Assembly (NCBI RefSeq): GCF_026004055.1
Contig: NZ_BPIJ01000003.1
Span: 365,696 to 429,695 of the forward strand
Source of the DNA: Meiothermus sp.
GTDB lineage: Bacteria > Deinococcota > Deinococci > Deinococcales > Thermaceae
DNA: 64,000 bases
Direction: 5' to 3'
The translations under genes were made by a program, and so were the position numbers. Positions 34,196 to 42,886 of this stretch are shown in pieces. Position 1 is the stretch's first letter, and every line of letters starts with the position of its first letter. The notes under the pieces are model-generated. The model was not told the origin of the DNA, ran no database searches, and saw nothing but the letters and a program-made list of their open reading frames with translations.

Positions 34196-35814
34196 TCAAC
34201 TCGGGAGCGCTCCACTGCCCGGACGCCACGCCGCCCAAAGCGCCGGGCCAGCTCGAGTTCGCTCATCACCAACGCCGTTGGCCGCCCGTGGGGGCAGACC
34301 CAGGGCAGCTCGCACTCGGCCAAGGTATCCAGCAAGGCCTGGGCCGAAGCAGCAGAAAGCGGATGACCGGCCTTGATGGCGGGCAAGCAAGCGAGGCGGG
34401 CCAGCACACCCCGCCAGGCCTCGGCGAAGCTCGAGGCACCCAGGCTACCCCGCACCACCTCGGGGATCAGCGAGGGGTGTCCGGCCAAAAAAGCCGGGAT
34501 GGTGCGGATGCGGTACTTGCCGGGGCCAAACGGCTCCAAGAGTAGACCGGCCTGCTCGAGCGCCAGCGCCCGCTCGGCGTAGTTCAGTTCCTCACCCAGC
34601 GAAAGCGAGATCAGCTCGGGATGGGGAAGCTCCACGGGCGACTCTGCCTGGTAGCGCCGGGTCAGCTCTTCATACAAGATTCGCTCGTGTGCAGCGTGCT
34701 GATCCACCACGTAGAGCTCGTCTTCGGACTCGGCCAGCAGGTATAGCCCGCGGAAGCTGCCCAGGTAGCGCAAGCGAGGAAAACGGGTTTTTACCGGTGC
34801 AGGGCCGCTTAGCGGCGAAGGTTCGGGCAGGCTACGGGCCAGCGGATGGGCTGCAAGCATGCCCTGCACGGCCTGGGAGACAAAGCCCAGAACGGCCTCG
34901 GGCCGGATCAGCTTGACCCGGGACTTGTCGGGCGAGGTGTTGATCAAAAGGTGCTCGGCGGGAACCTCCAGGTTCAGCACACCCAAGGGAAACTGGCCCG
35001 CCGGGAGAAGCTCTTTGTAGGCAGCCAGAACCGCCTGCAGCAAGGGCTCGGGCCACTCCACCGGGCGCTGGTTGAGGGCCAACAGCAGTCGGTCGCGCCG
35101 GGGACGCGAGAGCTCCGGTCTCGAGAGCAGGCCGGTTAGGCGAAAAGCCCCTTCGGTAGCCTCTAAAGGCAACAGTCGGTTAGCCACCACCGAGCCCCAC
35201 AGGAGCTTGACCACCGCCTCAAAACCGCCGCCACCATGGGCAATTTTTTCCTCACCATCCACTACCAGTCGTAAGGCAACGCTCGGGCGGTGCAGCAAGT
35301 AGCGCGAGACCAGATGCACCACCTTGCGCCCCTCGGCGGCAGGGGCCTCGAGGGCGTTGCGGCGGGCCGGTAGGTGGACAAACAGATCGCTTACCTCCAC
35401 CCGGGTGCCCGCCGGGGCCGGGTGTTCTTGCAGCTCGAGCTGGTCTTGAAACGCGGTTAGGGTTGCGCCACCTAGCTGATGGGGCGGCCTCGAGGTAAGC
35501 CGCACACGGGCGGCCTGCCGGATGGCCCACAAACCCTCGCCTCGAAAGCCCAGGGTGCGGATGTGCTGTAGGTCGGTCAGCTTGCTGGTGGTGTGATGTT
35601 CTAGGGCCAGGGCCAGCTCGGTCTGGGGGATGCCCGTCCCGTTGTCGCTCACCACAATCTTGTCCAGCCCCCCACCCCATAGCTCGATATAGAGCCGGGT
35701 GGCGCCGGCGTCCAGGGCGTTCTCGAGCAGTTCCCGCACCACATCGGCAGGCCCCGAGACCACTTCGCCGGCGGCAATTTCGCGGATGAGCTCGGGGGGC
35801 AGTTTACGAATCAT
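34186..35814 (-). CDS. mutL: DNA mismatch repair protein MutL
   Basis: 542 residues from ATG 35814 (MIRKLPPELIREIAAGEVV), five bases after the mutS stop, so the two form an operon. The N-terminal GHKL ATPase has LLENALDAGA, VSDNGTGI and TLGFRGEGL. The C-terminal domain contains DQHAAHERILYEE, fitting the endonuclease motif DQHAx2Ex4E, so this MutL should nick the strand to be repaired, as expected in a species without MutH. The much longer open frame upstream (to 36234) is antisense-free overlap with mutS and not part of the protein. Confidence 0.96.
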   Translation of the reverse strand: MIRKLPPELIREIAAGEVVSGPADVVRELLENALDAGATRLYIELWGGGLDKIVVSDNGTGIPQTELALALEHHTTSKLTDLQHIRTLGFRGEGLWAIRQAARVRLTSRPPHQLGGATLTAFQDQLELQEHPAPAGTRVEVSDLFVHLPARRNALEAPAAEGRKVVHLVSRYLLHRPSVALRLVVDGEEKIAHGGGGFEAVVKLLWGSVVANRLLPLEATEGAFRLTGLLSRPELSRPRRDRLLLALNQRPVEWPEPLLQAVLAAYKELLPAGQFPLGVLNLEVPAEHLLINTSPDKSRVKLIRPEAVLGFVSQAVQGMLAAHPLARSLPEPSPLSGPAPVKTRFPRLRYLGSFRGLYLLAESEDELYVVDQHAAHERILYEELTRRYQAESPVELPHPELISLSLGEELNYAERALALEQAGLLLEPFGPGKYRIRTIPAFLAGHPSLIPEVVRGSLGASSFAEAWRGVLARLACLPAIKAGHPLSAASAQALLDTLAECELPWVCPHGRPTALVMSELELARRFGRRGVRAVERSRVEKL

Positions 35815-35819
35815 GGCGG

Positions 35820-38363
35820 CTAGCTGACAGGGGCCTCCACCACCTCCCGCGATACGCCTTTGAGCCTCTCCTGCAAACTCCGCAGAAAAAGCAGCGCATC
35901 GAGGGGGCTGGTACGGGAGAGGTCGAGCTCGAGCAGCTCTTGTAGCACTTCCTTGGGAAGCCCCTGGTGGCTGGCTTCTAGCCCGGCCATCACAGCCTTT
36001 GCCCGCTGCAAGACCGCTTTGGGCAACCCCGCCAGCCGCGCTACCTCGAGCCCGTAGCTTTTGCTGGCCGGCCCCGGTAGAACCTGATGATAAAACACCA
36101 GTCCCCCTGCTTCTTCCTTGGCTGCTACGTGGGCGTTGTGGGCCGCTGCTAGGCGCCCCGGCAAGGCGGTAAGTTCGAAGTAGTGGGTGGCAAAAAGGGT
36201 GTAGGCCCCTACCCGGTCGTGCAGGTGCTCGCAAGCCGCCCAGGCCAGGGCCAGGCCGTCGTAGGTGCTGGTGCCCCGCCCTATCTCGTCCAGCAAAACC
36301 AGGCTCTTGGAGGTTGCGTGGTGCAGGATGGCCGAGAGCTCCTCCATCTCTACCATGAAGGTGCTGCGCCCCCCGGCAATGTCGTCCGAGGCGCCAATCC
36401 GGGTGTAGATGCGGTCGAAGAGGGGCAGGGTAGCCGACTCGGCGGGTACAAACGAACCGATCTGGGCCAGCAGGGCAATCAGGGCGGTCTGGCGTAGGTA
36501 GGTAGACTTCCCGGCCATGTTGGGCCCGGTCAGAACTAAGAGCCGGGCCGAGGGGCTCATGGAAAGGTCGTTCGGGATGAAGGAATTGTTACGCTCCACC
36601 ACGGGATGCCGCCCGGCCACAATGCGAAGGGTGCCATCGTGCGAGAAGCGGGGGCGGCTGTAGCCGTAGGCCACCGCGGCCTCGGCCAACGCCGCATATA
36701 CGTCCAGCTCGGCCAGAACCTGGGCCGCCTGGTGCACCTCGTCGGCGGCCTGGGCCACCTGCTCGCGTAGCCGCAAAAACACCGCATACTCGCGCTTGAC
36801 GGCCTCGGTCTCGGCCTGTAGGATTTTGCGCTCTTGTTCTTTGAGCTCCGGGGTACTAAAGCGCATGCGGTCTTTGAGGGTCTGGAGAGCCCGCCAGTCT
36901 TTGGGCACCAGGGCATAGTGCGGGCGGGTGACCTCGAGGTAGTACCCAAACACCGCGTTGTACCCCACCTTTAGGTTGGGAATACCGGTTTTCTCACGCT
37001 CTTCTGCTTCCAGGTGGGCAATCCAGTTACGCCCTTCTTCGGCCCGGTGACGCAGTTCGTCAAGTTCGGGGTCGAAGCCTTCGCGAATCAGGCCGCCCTC
37101 GGTGGGTTTGAGCGGGGGGTCTTCAACCAAAGCCGCCGCGATCTGCTCGGTAATGGCAGCGGGAAACGGCAAGCGTTCAGACAGGCTCGAGAGCGGCCCT
37201 ATCCCTCTTAGCAGGTCGGTCAGCTCGGGCAGGAGTGACAAACTACGTTGCAAGGCCGAAAGGTCGCGGGGGCCGGCCCGCCCGGCCAGGAGTCGGGCTG
37301 CTAGGCGCTCGAGGTCGTGCATGCGGTAAAGCACCTTGCGCACCTCGGTTCGTAACACCCCGTCGCACACCAGAGCCTCGACCGCATCCAGCCGGGCTTG
37401 CAGCGGTGCTTCCTCTACCAGCGGATGCCGCAACCAGGCCCGCATCAAGCGCCGCCCGGGCGCGGTACGGGTCAGGCCCAGCACCCCCAGCAAGGTGCGT
37501 TCCTCGCTGCGATCTCCCACAAAACTGGGCTCGTAGATTTCCAGGGTGCGCAAGGTAGCCTCGCTCAGCTGCATATAGGCGCCGGGGTCGTAGCGCACAA
37601 AGCCGCGCACCTGGGGTAGCCCGTTCGGCTGCACCCGCAGGGCATAGGCCAGCACCGCCCCGGCGGAGCGCAGCAATGCCGGGTGTTCCAGCCCGGCCGG
37701 TAGCGGGTCGAACTGCGCTTGCAAGGCCGCCTGCCCCGCCTCGCCCAAAAAGCCCTCTTCCGAGAGCATCACCGGAAAACGCCGCTGAAACTCGGCCAGG
37801 AAGGCTTCGTTGTGAAAAAGCTCGGGTGCTAACAATACCTCGGCAGGCCGGTAGCGAAAGAGTTCATCGTACAGGGCGCTCTTGCCATAGAGCACACTGC
37901 CGCGAAACTCGCCTGTGGAGAGGTCTAGCAAGGCCAGACCATAGCCGTCGCCGGTGCTGATGGCAGCCAGATAGTTGGCCTCAGGCTTCAAAAGGTTCTC
38001 GCGCGTTACCGTGCCGGGCGTAAGTAGTTGGGTCACCTCACGCCGCACCAGTTTGTCGGCCTCTTCGGCCAGCTCCATCTGGTCGGCTACCGCAACCCGG
38101 AAGCCCAGCCTCAGGAGCTTTTCCAGGTGTACGTCCACCGCACGCACCGGAACACCCGCCATGGGGGTGGTGAAGTCCTTGGCGGTTTTGTGCGTAAGGG
38201 TAAGGTTCAAGGCCCGCGAAAGCTTCTCGGCATCTTCACCAAACGCCTCGTAAAAGTCGCCCACTTGGAAGAGCAACAGGTAGTCGGGGTAGGCGTCTCG
38301 CAGTTCGACGTACTGCTCGAGCAAAGGTGGTAAGGGGCCAGGCCCCTGGCCCTTGAGGGTCAT
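35820..38363 (-). CDS. mutS: DNA mismatch repair protein MutS
   Basis: 847 residues from ATG 38363; a TTG two codons earlier is possible. The N-terminal mismatch-recognition domain has the Phe-x-Glu motif in QVGDFYEAFGEDA. The core and clamp domains follow, and the C-terminal ATPase has GPNMAGKSTYLRQ, a Walker B in LVLLDEIGRGTSTYDG and TLFATHYFELTAL. It recognises mismatches and small loops and recruits MutL, encoded immediately downstream. TATCAT seven bases before the ATG, with no ribosome-binding site, suggests a leaderless mRNA. Confidence 0.97.
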   Translation of the reverse strand: MTLKGQGPGPLPPLLEQYVELRDAYPDYLLLFQVGDFYEAFGEDAEKLSRALNLTLTHKTAKDFTTPMAGVPVRAVDVHLEKLLRLGFRVAVADQMELAEEADKLVRREVTQLLTPGTVTRENLLKPEANYLAAISTGDGYGLALLDLSTGEFRGSVLYGKSALYDELFRYRPAEVLLAPELFHNEAFLAEFQRRFPVMLSEEGFLGEAGQAALQAQFDPLPAGLEHPALLRSAGAVLAYALRVQPNGLPQVRGFVRYDPGAYMQLSEATLRTLEIYEPSFVGDRSEERTLLGVLGLTRTAPGRRLMRAWLRHPLVEEAPLQARLDAVEALVCDGVLRTEVRKVLYRMHDLERLAARLLAGRAGPRDLSALQRSLSLLPELTDLLRGIGPLSSLSERLPFPAAITEQIAAALVEDPPLKPTEGGLIREGFDPELDELRHRAEEGRNWIAHLEAEEREKTGIPNLKVGYNAVFGYYLEVTRPHYALVPKDWRALQTLKDRMRFSTPELKEQERKILQAETEAVKREYAVFLRLREQVAQAADEVHQAAQVLAELDVYAALAEAAVAYGYSRPRFSHDGTLRIVAGRHPVVERNNSFIPNDLSMSPSARLLVLTGPNMAGKSTYLRQTALIALLAQIGSFVPAESATLPLFDRIYTRIGASDDIAGGRSTFMVEMEELSAILHHATSKSLVLLDEIGRGTSTYDGLALAWAACEHLHDRVGAYTLFATHYFELTALPGRLAAAHNAHVAAKEEAGGLVFYHQVLPGPASKSYGLEVARLAGLPKAVLQRAKAVMAGLEASHQGLPKEVLQELLELDLSRTSPLDALLFLRSLQERLKGVSREVVEAPVS

Positions 38364-38370
38364 GTGCAAT

Positions 38371-38376
38371 ATGATA
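38371..38376 (-). promoter_or_regulatory. -10 box of mutS, leaderless arrangement
   Basis: Minus-strand TATCAT is followed by seven bases and then ATG 38363. There is no Shine-Dalgarno sequence in the interval. Confidence 0.5.
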
Positions 38377-38470
38377 CCCCCGATAGCAGAGCACCAAGAA
38401 TCCTTGGTCTAACTATTGAGCCAAGGGCCCTTCGTCCGACGGTTCCACACCTATAACTTACCGGACGCAA

Positions 38471-38550
38471 GAGGCTATCTTTTTGAATCCTAGAGCACTC
38501 CCCTCCCTTCCAAGGAGCGATATAACCCTCCGCTGCACGGATAACTTCGG
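38471..38550 (+). repeat. C-type repeat, copy 3 (half hairpin)
   Basis: GAGGCTATCTTTTTGAATCC, then TAGAGCACTCCCC and a block CCCTTCCAAGGAGCG ... CGGATAACTTCGGG, matching 6010-6115. The left hairpin half is missing. It lies directly after the moaB stop and upstream of mutS. Confidence 0.6.
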
Positions 38551-38553
38551 GTA

Positions 38554-39066
38554 TTAGCGGGCCACTTCCCAGGCCAGATGCTCCAGCTCCGGCTTGATCA
38601 GCTTGGTCCAGGCCACCATGACGGCATTGGGCGAGCCCGGCGTGGAAAACACCACTTTTTGACGGTAGGTTCCCGCAGTGGCGCGGGAAAGCATGGCCGC
38701 TGCGCCCACTTCGTTGTAGGAGAGCATCCGGAATAGCTCGCCAAAGCCCGGCATGGGTTTCTCGATCTTGCGGGCCAGCACATCGTAGGTGGTATCGCGC
38801 GGGGCGATGCCGGTGCCGCCGTTGAACAAAATGATCTGGGCGCCGGCTTCCACCATATCGTCCAGGGCCTTGGCAACCTGCTCGGGCTCGTCCTTAACAA
38901 TGCGGTAGCCCACGATTTGGTGGCCCAGGGCCTCGATCTCGGGCCTCAGGTAGTGGTAGTTGGTGTCGGTCTCGAGGGTACGGGTATCGGAGGCCGTTAC
39001 AATAGCGATCTTCACCGGGCCTCGAGCCTTGGCAATTGCCTTATGCTTCTCGGTGCTCTCGGACAT
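38554..39066 (-). CDS. moaB: molybdenum cofactor biosynthesis protein MoaB
   Basis: 170 residues from ATG 39066 ([16 protein letters not shown]). It has the MoaB/MogA fold: [33 protein letters not shown] and [14 protein letters not shown]. These proteins adenylylate molybdopterin before molybdenum insertion; MoaB-type members often replace MogA. No other moa/moe gene is nearby. TAGAAT lies seven bases upstream of the ATG, again without a ribosome-binding site. The IS remnant begins 79 bp upstream. Confidence 0.93.
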   Translation of the reverse strand: MSESTEKHKAIAKARGPVKIAIVTASDTRTLETDTNYHYLRPEIEALGHQIVGYRIVKDEPEQVAKALDDMVEAGAQIILFNGGTGIAPRDTTYDVLARKIEKPMPGFGELFRMLSYNEVGAAAMLSRATAGTYRQKVVFSTPGSPNAVMVAWTKLIKPELEHLAWEVAR

Positions 39067-39073
39067 GCTTGTT

Positions 39074-39079
39074 ATTCTA
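39074..39079 (-). promoter_or_regulatory. -10 box of moaB, leaderless arrangement
   Basis: Minus-strand TAGAAT, then AACAAGC, then ATG 39066. Confidence 0.55.
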
Positions 39080-39144
39080 CGCCCAGAAAGACCCACGCTT
39101 TACCTGGGGTTCTAACCCAGGCTTTTATCTGGACTTAACGCGGT

Positions 39145-40142
39145 GCTGACTTATAGCGCGAGAATAAGCCTCCGATCACGAGGGAAGCCCAATGAACAGC
39201 TTACCACGCCCCGTTTTGCGTGCTCTAGAAGCTTTGGCCAGAAGCCCCATCCATACCTCCGCCCTGGCCATGGCTGAGCATCAGGACTTCGCCCACGACA
39301 CCCTCTACCGGGCCCTGAACCAACCCCTGGCCCTGTTCTTTGAACTCTCCCTGGAGCTCTGCAAAGGGCTGGGCGGGCTGAAGCGCGGCTACTTTCTCCT
39401 GGATGACGCCCTCATCCAGCGCTACCGCTCAGGCAAGCTGGGCCTGAAGAAATCCCGGGACACTTCCACGGGGGCTTGGGTGTTTGGGCCATCTCTGGTG
39501 GGGCTGGGGTGGACGGACGGAAAGCGGCGGATCCCTCTGGCCTTCCTGCCTTACTTCGGGCAGGAATGAGGAGCGCAAGCTGGATCTGGCCCTGCTGGAT
39601 TGGGCGGCGGAGCAGGATTTTCAGCCGGGAGGCGTACTTGTTTGACGCTTGGTACGCGGCGAGGCAGGTCTTGGAGTGGCTCCATGTCCACGGCTGGTCT
39701 TTTGTCACGAGATTCAGGTCTAACCGTGTGCTGGACGGTGTTCAGCTCAAGAGGCATGGGAGAACCCGTTGGGTCAAGGCGGAGAGGTTGAGCGGCCTGA
39801 GCTTTGCCGTGGGGCGCACAAACATGGGGAGGTTTTACGGAACGAACAAGGAGGGTGGGGCCTATCAGTTGTGACAAGCGAAGGAGGAGATGTTCTGGGG
39901 GGGCTTCAGCAGAAACCGGGGTGGACGGGGCATCGGCACTGGCGTAGGCCAAGCTGCTGGCCCATCTGGCCTTGGGGTTGGTAATCTATGGGCTCATCGA
40001 GTGTCAGCGAGGGCGGCTGTTGAGTTTCTATCAATGCCGACGGAGACTGATTGCAGGTAAGCTGAGCCTGGATTTGAGCCCTCTGTTATCGGTGTGGGTG
40101 GAGGTCGTGTAAGCCAGAATTTGAGTTATTCTATCCGTCAGT
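39145..40142 (+). mobile_element. decayed insertion sequence (about 1 kb)
   Basis: The ends GCTGACTTATAG (39145-39156) and CTATCCGTCAGT (40131-40142) are inverted repeats matching at 9 of 12 positions. The transposase inside is broken. No clear target duplication was seen. The element ends five bases before the first BTAD regulator gene. Boundaries are tentative. Confidence 0.6.
39192..40111 (+). pseudogene. frameshifted DDE transposase
   Basis: The protein starts MNSLPRPVLRALEALAR and runs in frame to 39569. It continues in a second frame (EERKLDLALLDWAAEQDF) to about 39630, in a third (YLFDAWYAARQVLEWLHVHG) to 39874, and after a further break in AKLLAHLALGLVIYGLIECQ to a stop at 40111. At least three frameshifts make it inactive. 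YFLLDDALI and FDAWYAA carry likely first and second catalytic aspartates of an IS4/IS701-like DDE transposase; the family assignment is tentative. It marks the left edge of the BTAD-regulator island. Confidence 0.75.
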
Positions 40143-40146
40143 AAAG

Positions 40147-42753
40147 ATGGCCTTATCGTGGCAAAGCCCGGTATATCTAAAAAGGGAGCGGCTTTTGGAG
40201 CTAATCCCGGAAGAACCGGGATTCGTACTGTGGCTCGAGGCCCCCGCAGGCTTTGGCAAGAGCGTCCTGGCAGGGCAGTTGGCCGAAAGGCTATCTTGGC
40301 GCGTCGTTTGGGGGAGCGCCCTGCTGGGGGATCTCAAGGGCCTCTTGGCCAAGGCCCTGAACCTACCCCCGGAAGCCCCTTGGGGCGCGCTGGTAGAGAC
40401 CCTAAAGCTCGAGCCCACCCTGGTGGTTCTGGAAGACCTGACCGGCGAAGAAGACCTCTCCCCCCTGCTCCGCACCCTGCCCTGCCTCCTCATCCTTGCA
40501 AGCCGCAGACCCCTCCCCTACCCCGAGCTTCCCAAGCTCCTCGCCGAGGGGCGCCTCGTTCATCTCCAGGCTGGGGATCTCGTCTTCACCCAGGAGGAAG
40601 CCCACACCCTCTTCGGGGGCAGGGCGGGCTGGGAGGAGGCGCACGCGGTCACGGGAGGTTGGCCGCTGCCTCTTTTTCTTTCCGCTTTCACCGGGAAACC
40701 CCCAGAAACCCAGGCCCTTCTCCGGGGGCTAAAGGAAAGCCTTTCCGAGGGAGAGTTCCAAGAGGGGCTCCTGCTGGCTGCCCTGCCCGTCCTGCCCGAG
40801 CCCCTGGCTCGCCCTGAAACCCAAAGCCTCTTCCAGAAGGGCCTTCTCCGCCATCTACAAGAGGGCTTCACCCTCCACCCCCTCCTCAAGGAGATAGCCC
40901 TGAAAAGCCTCCTCCCTGAGGTGCAGCAAGCAGTGCGGGGAGCAGAGGGAAGGCTTGCGGAAGACCTCCTGGCCGAGGCCTACTGGAATGCCCGTCTCCC
41001 CAAGGAACTGCTTGCCCTCTTGGAAAAGCCCATCCAGCTCAGGATCCCGGCAGAGAGGCTCGTCCAGTGGGAAGCCCTCCTCCGCCGAGGGGGGATGCGG
41101 GCCCGGCTGCGGCTAGGGGAAGCGCTGCTGCAGTGTGGGAAGCGGGAGGGGTATGCCCTTCTCGAGCCCCTCGCCGCTTCCCAAGACCCCGGCGTGGCCC
41201 TCACCGCCTCGGGGCACCTCGCCTACTATCTGGCCGAGCCCCTTTTGGGCAAGGACTTGAAGAGGGCCCGGGGCTACCTGGAAAGGGGCCTGGCCCTTCT
41301 GGACCAAGTCAACGGGGAGCTTGCCGGGCGCTTCCTGAACGACGCTGCCCGGGTGCCCTACGAAGAGGAGAGGACAGAGGAAGCCCTGAGGCTTTTAGAA
41401 GAGGCCCTGAGGCGGCTTCCCCCGGAAAGTCCTTACCGCATAGCCCCCCTCACCAATCTGGCCTTCCTCCGCTTTGAGCTCAAAGGCGCTCTCTTGGAGC
41501 GCATCGCCGCCCTGGAGGAGGCGGTGCTTGCCACCGGATACAGCTATGCCAACCTCCCCGGACACCTCCGGGATCTTGGGCGGCTTTACCTCCTGCTTGG
41601 GGAAAGGGAAAAAGCCACAGACCGCTTCCGTAAGGCCTCCGAGGCCCCAGGAAATCCCCTCGCCGCCCTCGAGGCCCGCATATTCCTGGCCTATTTAACC
41701 AAAGACCCGGAAACCCTCGCTCGCCTGCTGGCCCAAGCCGAGCTTTGGGAGAACTCGTACCTGGTGGAAAGGGGGAGGGCTTTCCTGGCCGAGCTTCGGA
41801 GCGACCCCGACCTTCTGGCCGGGCTCAGTGGCTTCCTGCCAGGCCTCGCTCGAGCCCTCCTCCTCAACGAAGCCAGCCTCCTTCCACCCCGCCCACAGGA
41901 GCGGGAGGAACAGCTCTACTGGCACGCGGCCCGCTACCGCATCCTGAGAAAAGAAGAGGATCTAAGGGCCCTCCTTGCCCTTACCGACGCCAGGGAAAAA
42001 GTTCTCCCGGGGCTTCTCCCGCTAGCACTCCTCCCCAGAAAAGGCCCTGAGCTCGCCCAGGCCTATCCCCTCTGGGAGGTGTTGCAAAGCGGTTGGAAGG
42101 AGGCTGTGGCCTCACGGCTTCCCGAGATCCCCCCGCTTAGGGTCAGGGTTCTGGGTCAGTTCCAGGTAGAAGGCCCCGTGGGAGCGGTGGAGCTCAAGGG
42201 GCGGGCCAAGGAACTTTTCGCCCTCCTCCTCCTCGGCCTTCCTCGAGAGGAGGTGGCCTATGCCCTTTGGCCGGACCTTCCTGAAGAGGCCGCCCTCAAC
42301 AACCTGCATGTATGGCTTACCCGCCTGCGCAAGGTTCTGGAACCTTGGGGAGTGCCCACCTACTGCCTGGAGGAGGGCCTTGTCCGGGTGGAACTAGACC
42401 TTTTTTCCGTGGAAGAGGCACTGGAAAAAGGCGACGCCGAAAGGGTTCTGGCCCTCTACCAGGAGCCCCTTTTCCCCGGCCTAGACCACCCCTTCCTGGA
42501 TCGAAAGCGGGAGGAGGTCTTCCACCGCGTCAGGGCCCTCTTTGTGCAAAAGGGCGAGCCTCGCCTTCTGGAGCGCCTCCTGGAGCTTGACCCTCTGGAC
42601 GAAGAGGCCCTTGTTTCCCTGGTGGAGCAGTGCTTGCACAAAGGACAGAAAGTGCGGGCAAAAAGGCTCCTCGAGGCCTACCGCAAACGGCTGCGGGAAG
42701 AGCTTGGGGAAAGGCCAAGCCCGGCGCTCGAGGCTCTCTTCCGCCAGCTCTGA
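40147..42753 (+). CDS. STAND ATPase/TPR regulator with C-terminal BTAD (SARP-type) domain
   Basis: 868 residues. An N-terminal P-loop (EAPAGFGKSVLAGQLAERL, about 31-49) begins a MalT-like STAND ATPase; helical TPR-like repeats follow (about 310-600). A C-terminal SARP module starts near residue 664: a winged helix (LRVRVLGQFQVEG ... LKGRAKELFALLLLGL) and a bacterial transcriptional activation domain ending ELGERPSPALEALFRQL. SARPs activate promoters with heptamer direct repeats near -35; such repeats precede both genes that follow. SARP usually has the DNA-binding part at the N-terminus, so the order here is inverted. Codon choice (many CTC/CTT, GAG/AGG) looks unlike the flanking genes, suggesting transfer. 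It begins 5 bp after an IS remnant. Confidence 0.85.
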   Translation: MALSWQSPVYLKRERLLELIPEEPGFVLWLEAPAGFGKSVLAGQLAERLSWRVVWGSALLGDLKGLLAKALNLPPEAPWGALVETLKLEPTLVVLEDLTGEEDLSPLLRTLPCLLILASRRPLPYPELPKLLAEGRLVHLQAGDLVFTQEEAHTLFGGRAGWEEAHAVTGGWPLPLFLSAFTGKPPETQALLRGLKESLSEGEFQEGLLLAALPVLPEPLARPETQSLFQKGLLRHLQEGFTLHPLLKEIALKSLLPEVQQAVRGAEGRLAEDLLAEAYWNARLPKELLALLEKPIQLRIPAERLVQWEALLRRGGMRARLRLGEALLQCGKREGYALLEPLAASQDPGVALTASGHLAYYLAEPLLGKDLKRARGYLERGLALLDQVNGELAGRFLNDAARVPYEEERTEEALRLLEEALRRLPPESPYRIAPLTNLAFLRFELKGALLERIAALEEAVLATGYSYANLPGHLRDLGRLYLLLGEREKATDRFRKASEAPGNPLAALEARIFLAYLTKDPETLARLLAQAELWENSYLVERGRAFLAELRSDPDLLAGLSGFLPGLARALLLNEASLLPPRPQEREEQLYWHAARYRILRKEEDLRALLALTDAREKVLPGLLPLALLPRKGPELAQAYPLWEVLQSGWKEAVASRLPEIPPLRVRVLGQFQVEGPVGAVELKGRAKELFALLLLGLPREEVAYALWPDLPEEAALNNLHVWLTRLRKVLEPWGVPTYCLEEGLVRVELDLFSVEEALEKGDAERVLALYQEPLFPGLDHPFLDRKREEVFHRVRALFVQKGEPRLLERLLELDPLDEEALVSLVEQCLHKGQKVRAKRLLEAYRKRLREELGERPSPALEALFRQL

Positions 42754-42812
42754 ATTTGCATCCCATCCCTGGCCAGCCTTGAGAAAAGGCATGGTCATGG
42801 GTTTTTGGGTGT

Positions 42813-42845
42813 TTAAGTCCGGTGTAAGTCTCCCTGAAGAAGATG
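42813..42845 (+). promoter_or_regulatory. SARP-type heptamer repeats, promoter P1
   Basis: TTAAGTC (42813), GTAAGTC (42824) and TGAAGAA (42835) at exact 11-bp spacing. A weak -10 (GAAGAT) would lie at 42839-42844. The CDS starts at 42887. Confidence 0.6.
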
Positions 42846-42886
42846 AGGACGGGGATCCCCAAAATCCCTGAAGGAGGTAATGCAGT

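Noticed and set aside
40107..40116. GTGTAAGCC near the IS end as a SARP heptamer for the first regulator
   Set aside because: Single half-site with no 11-bp partner, part of the transposase stop codon; likely chance.
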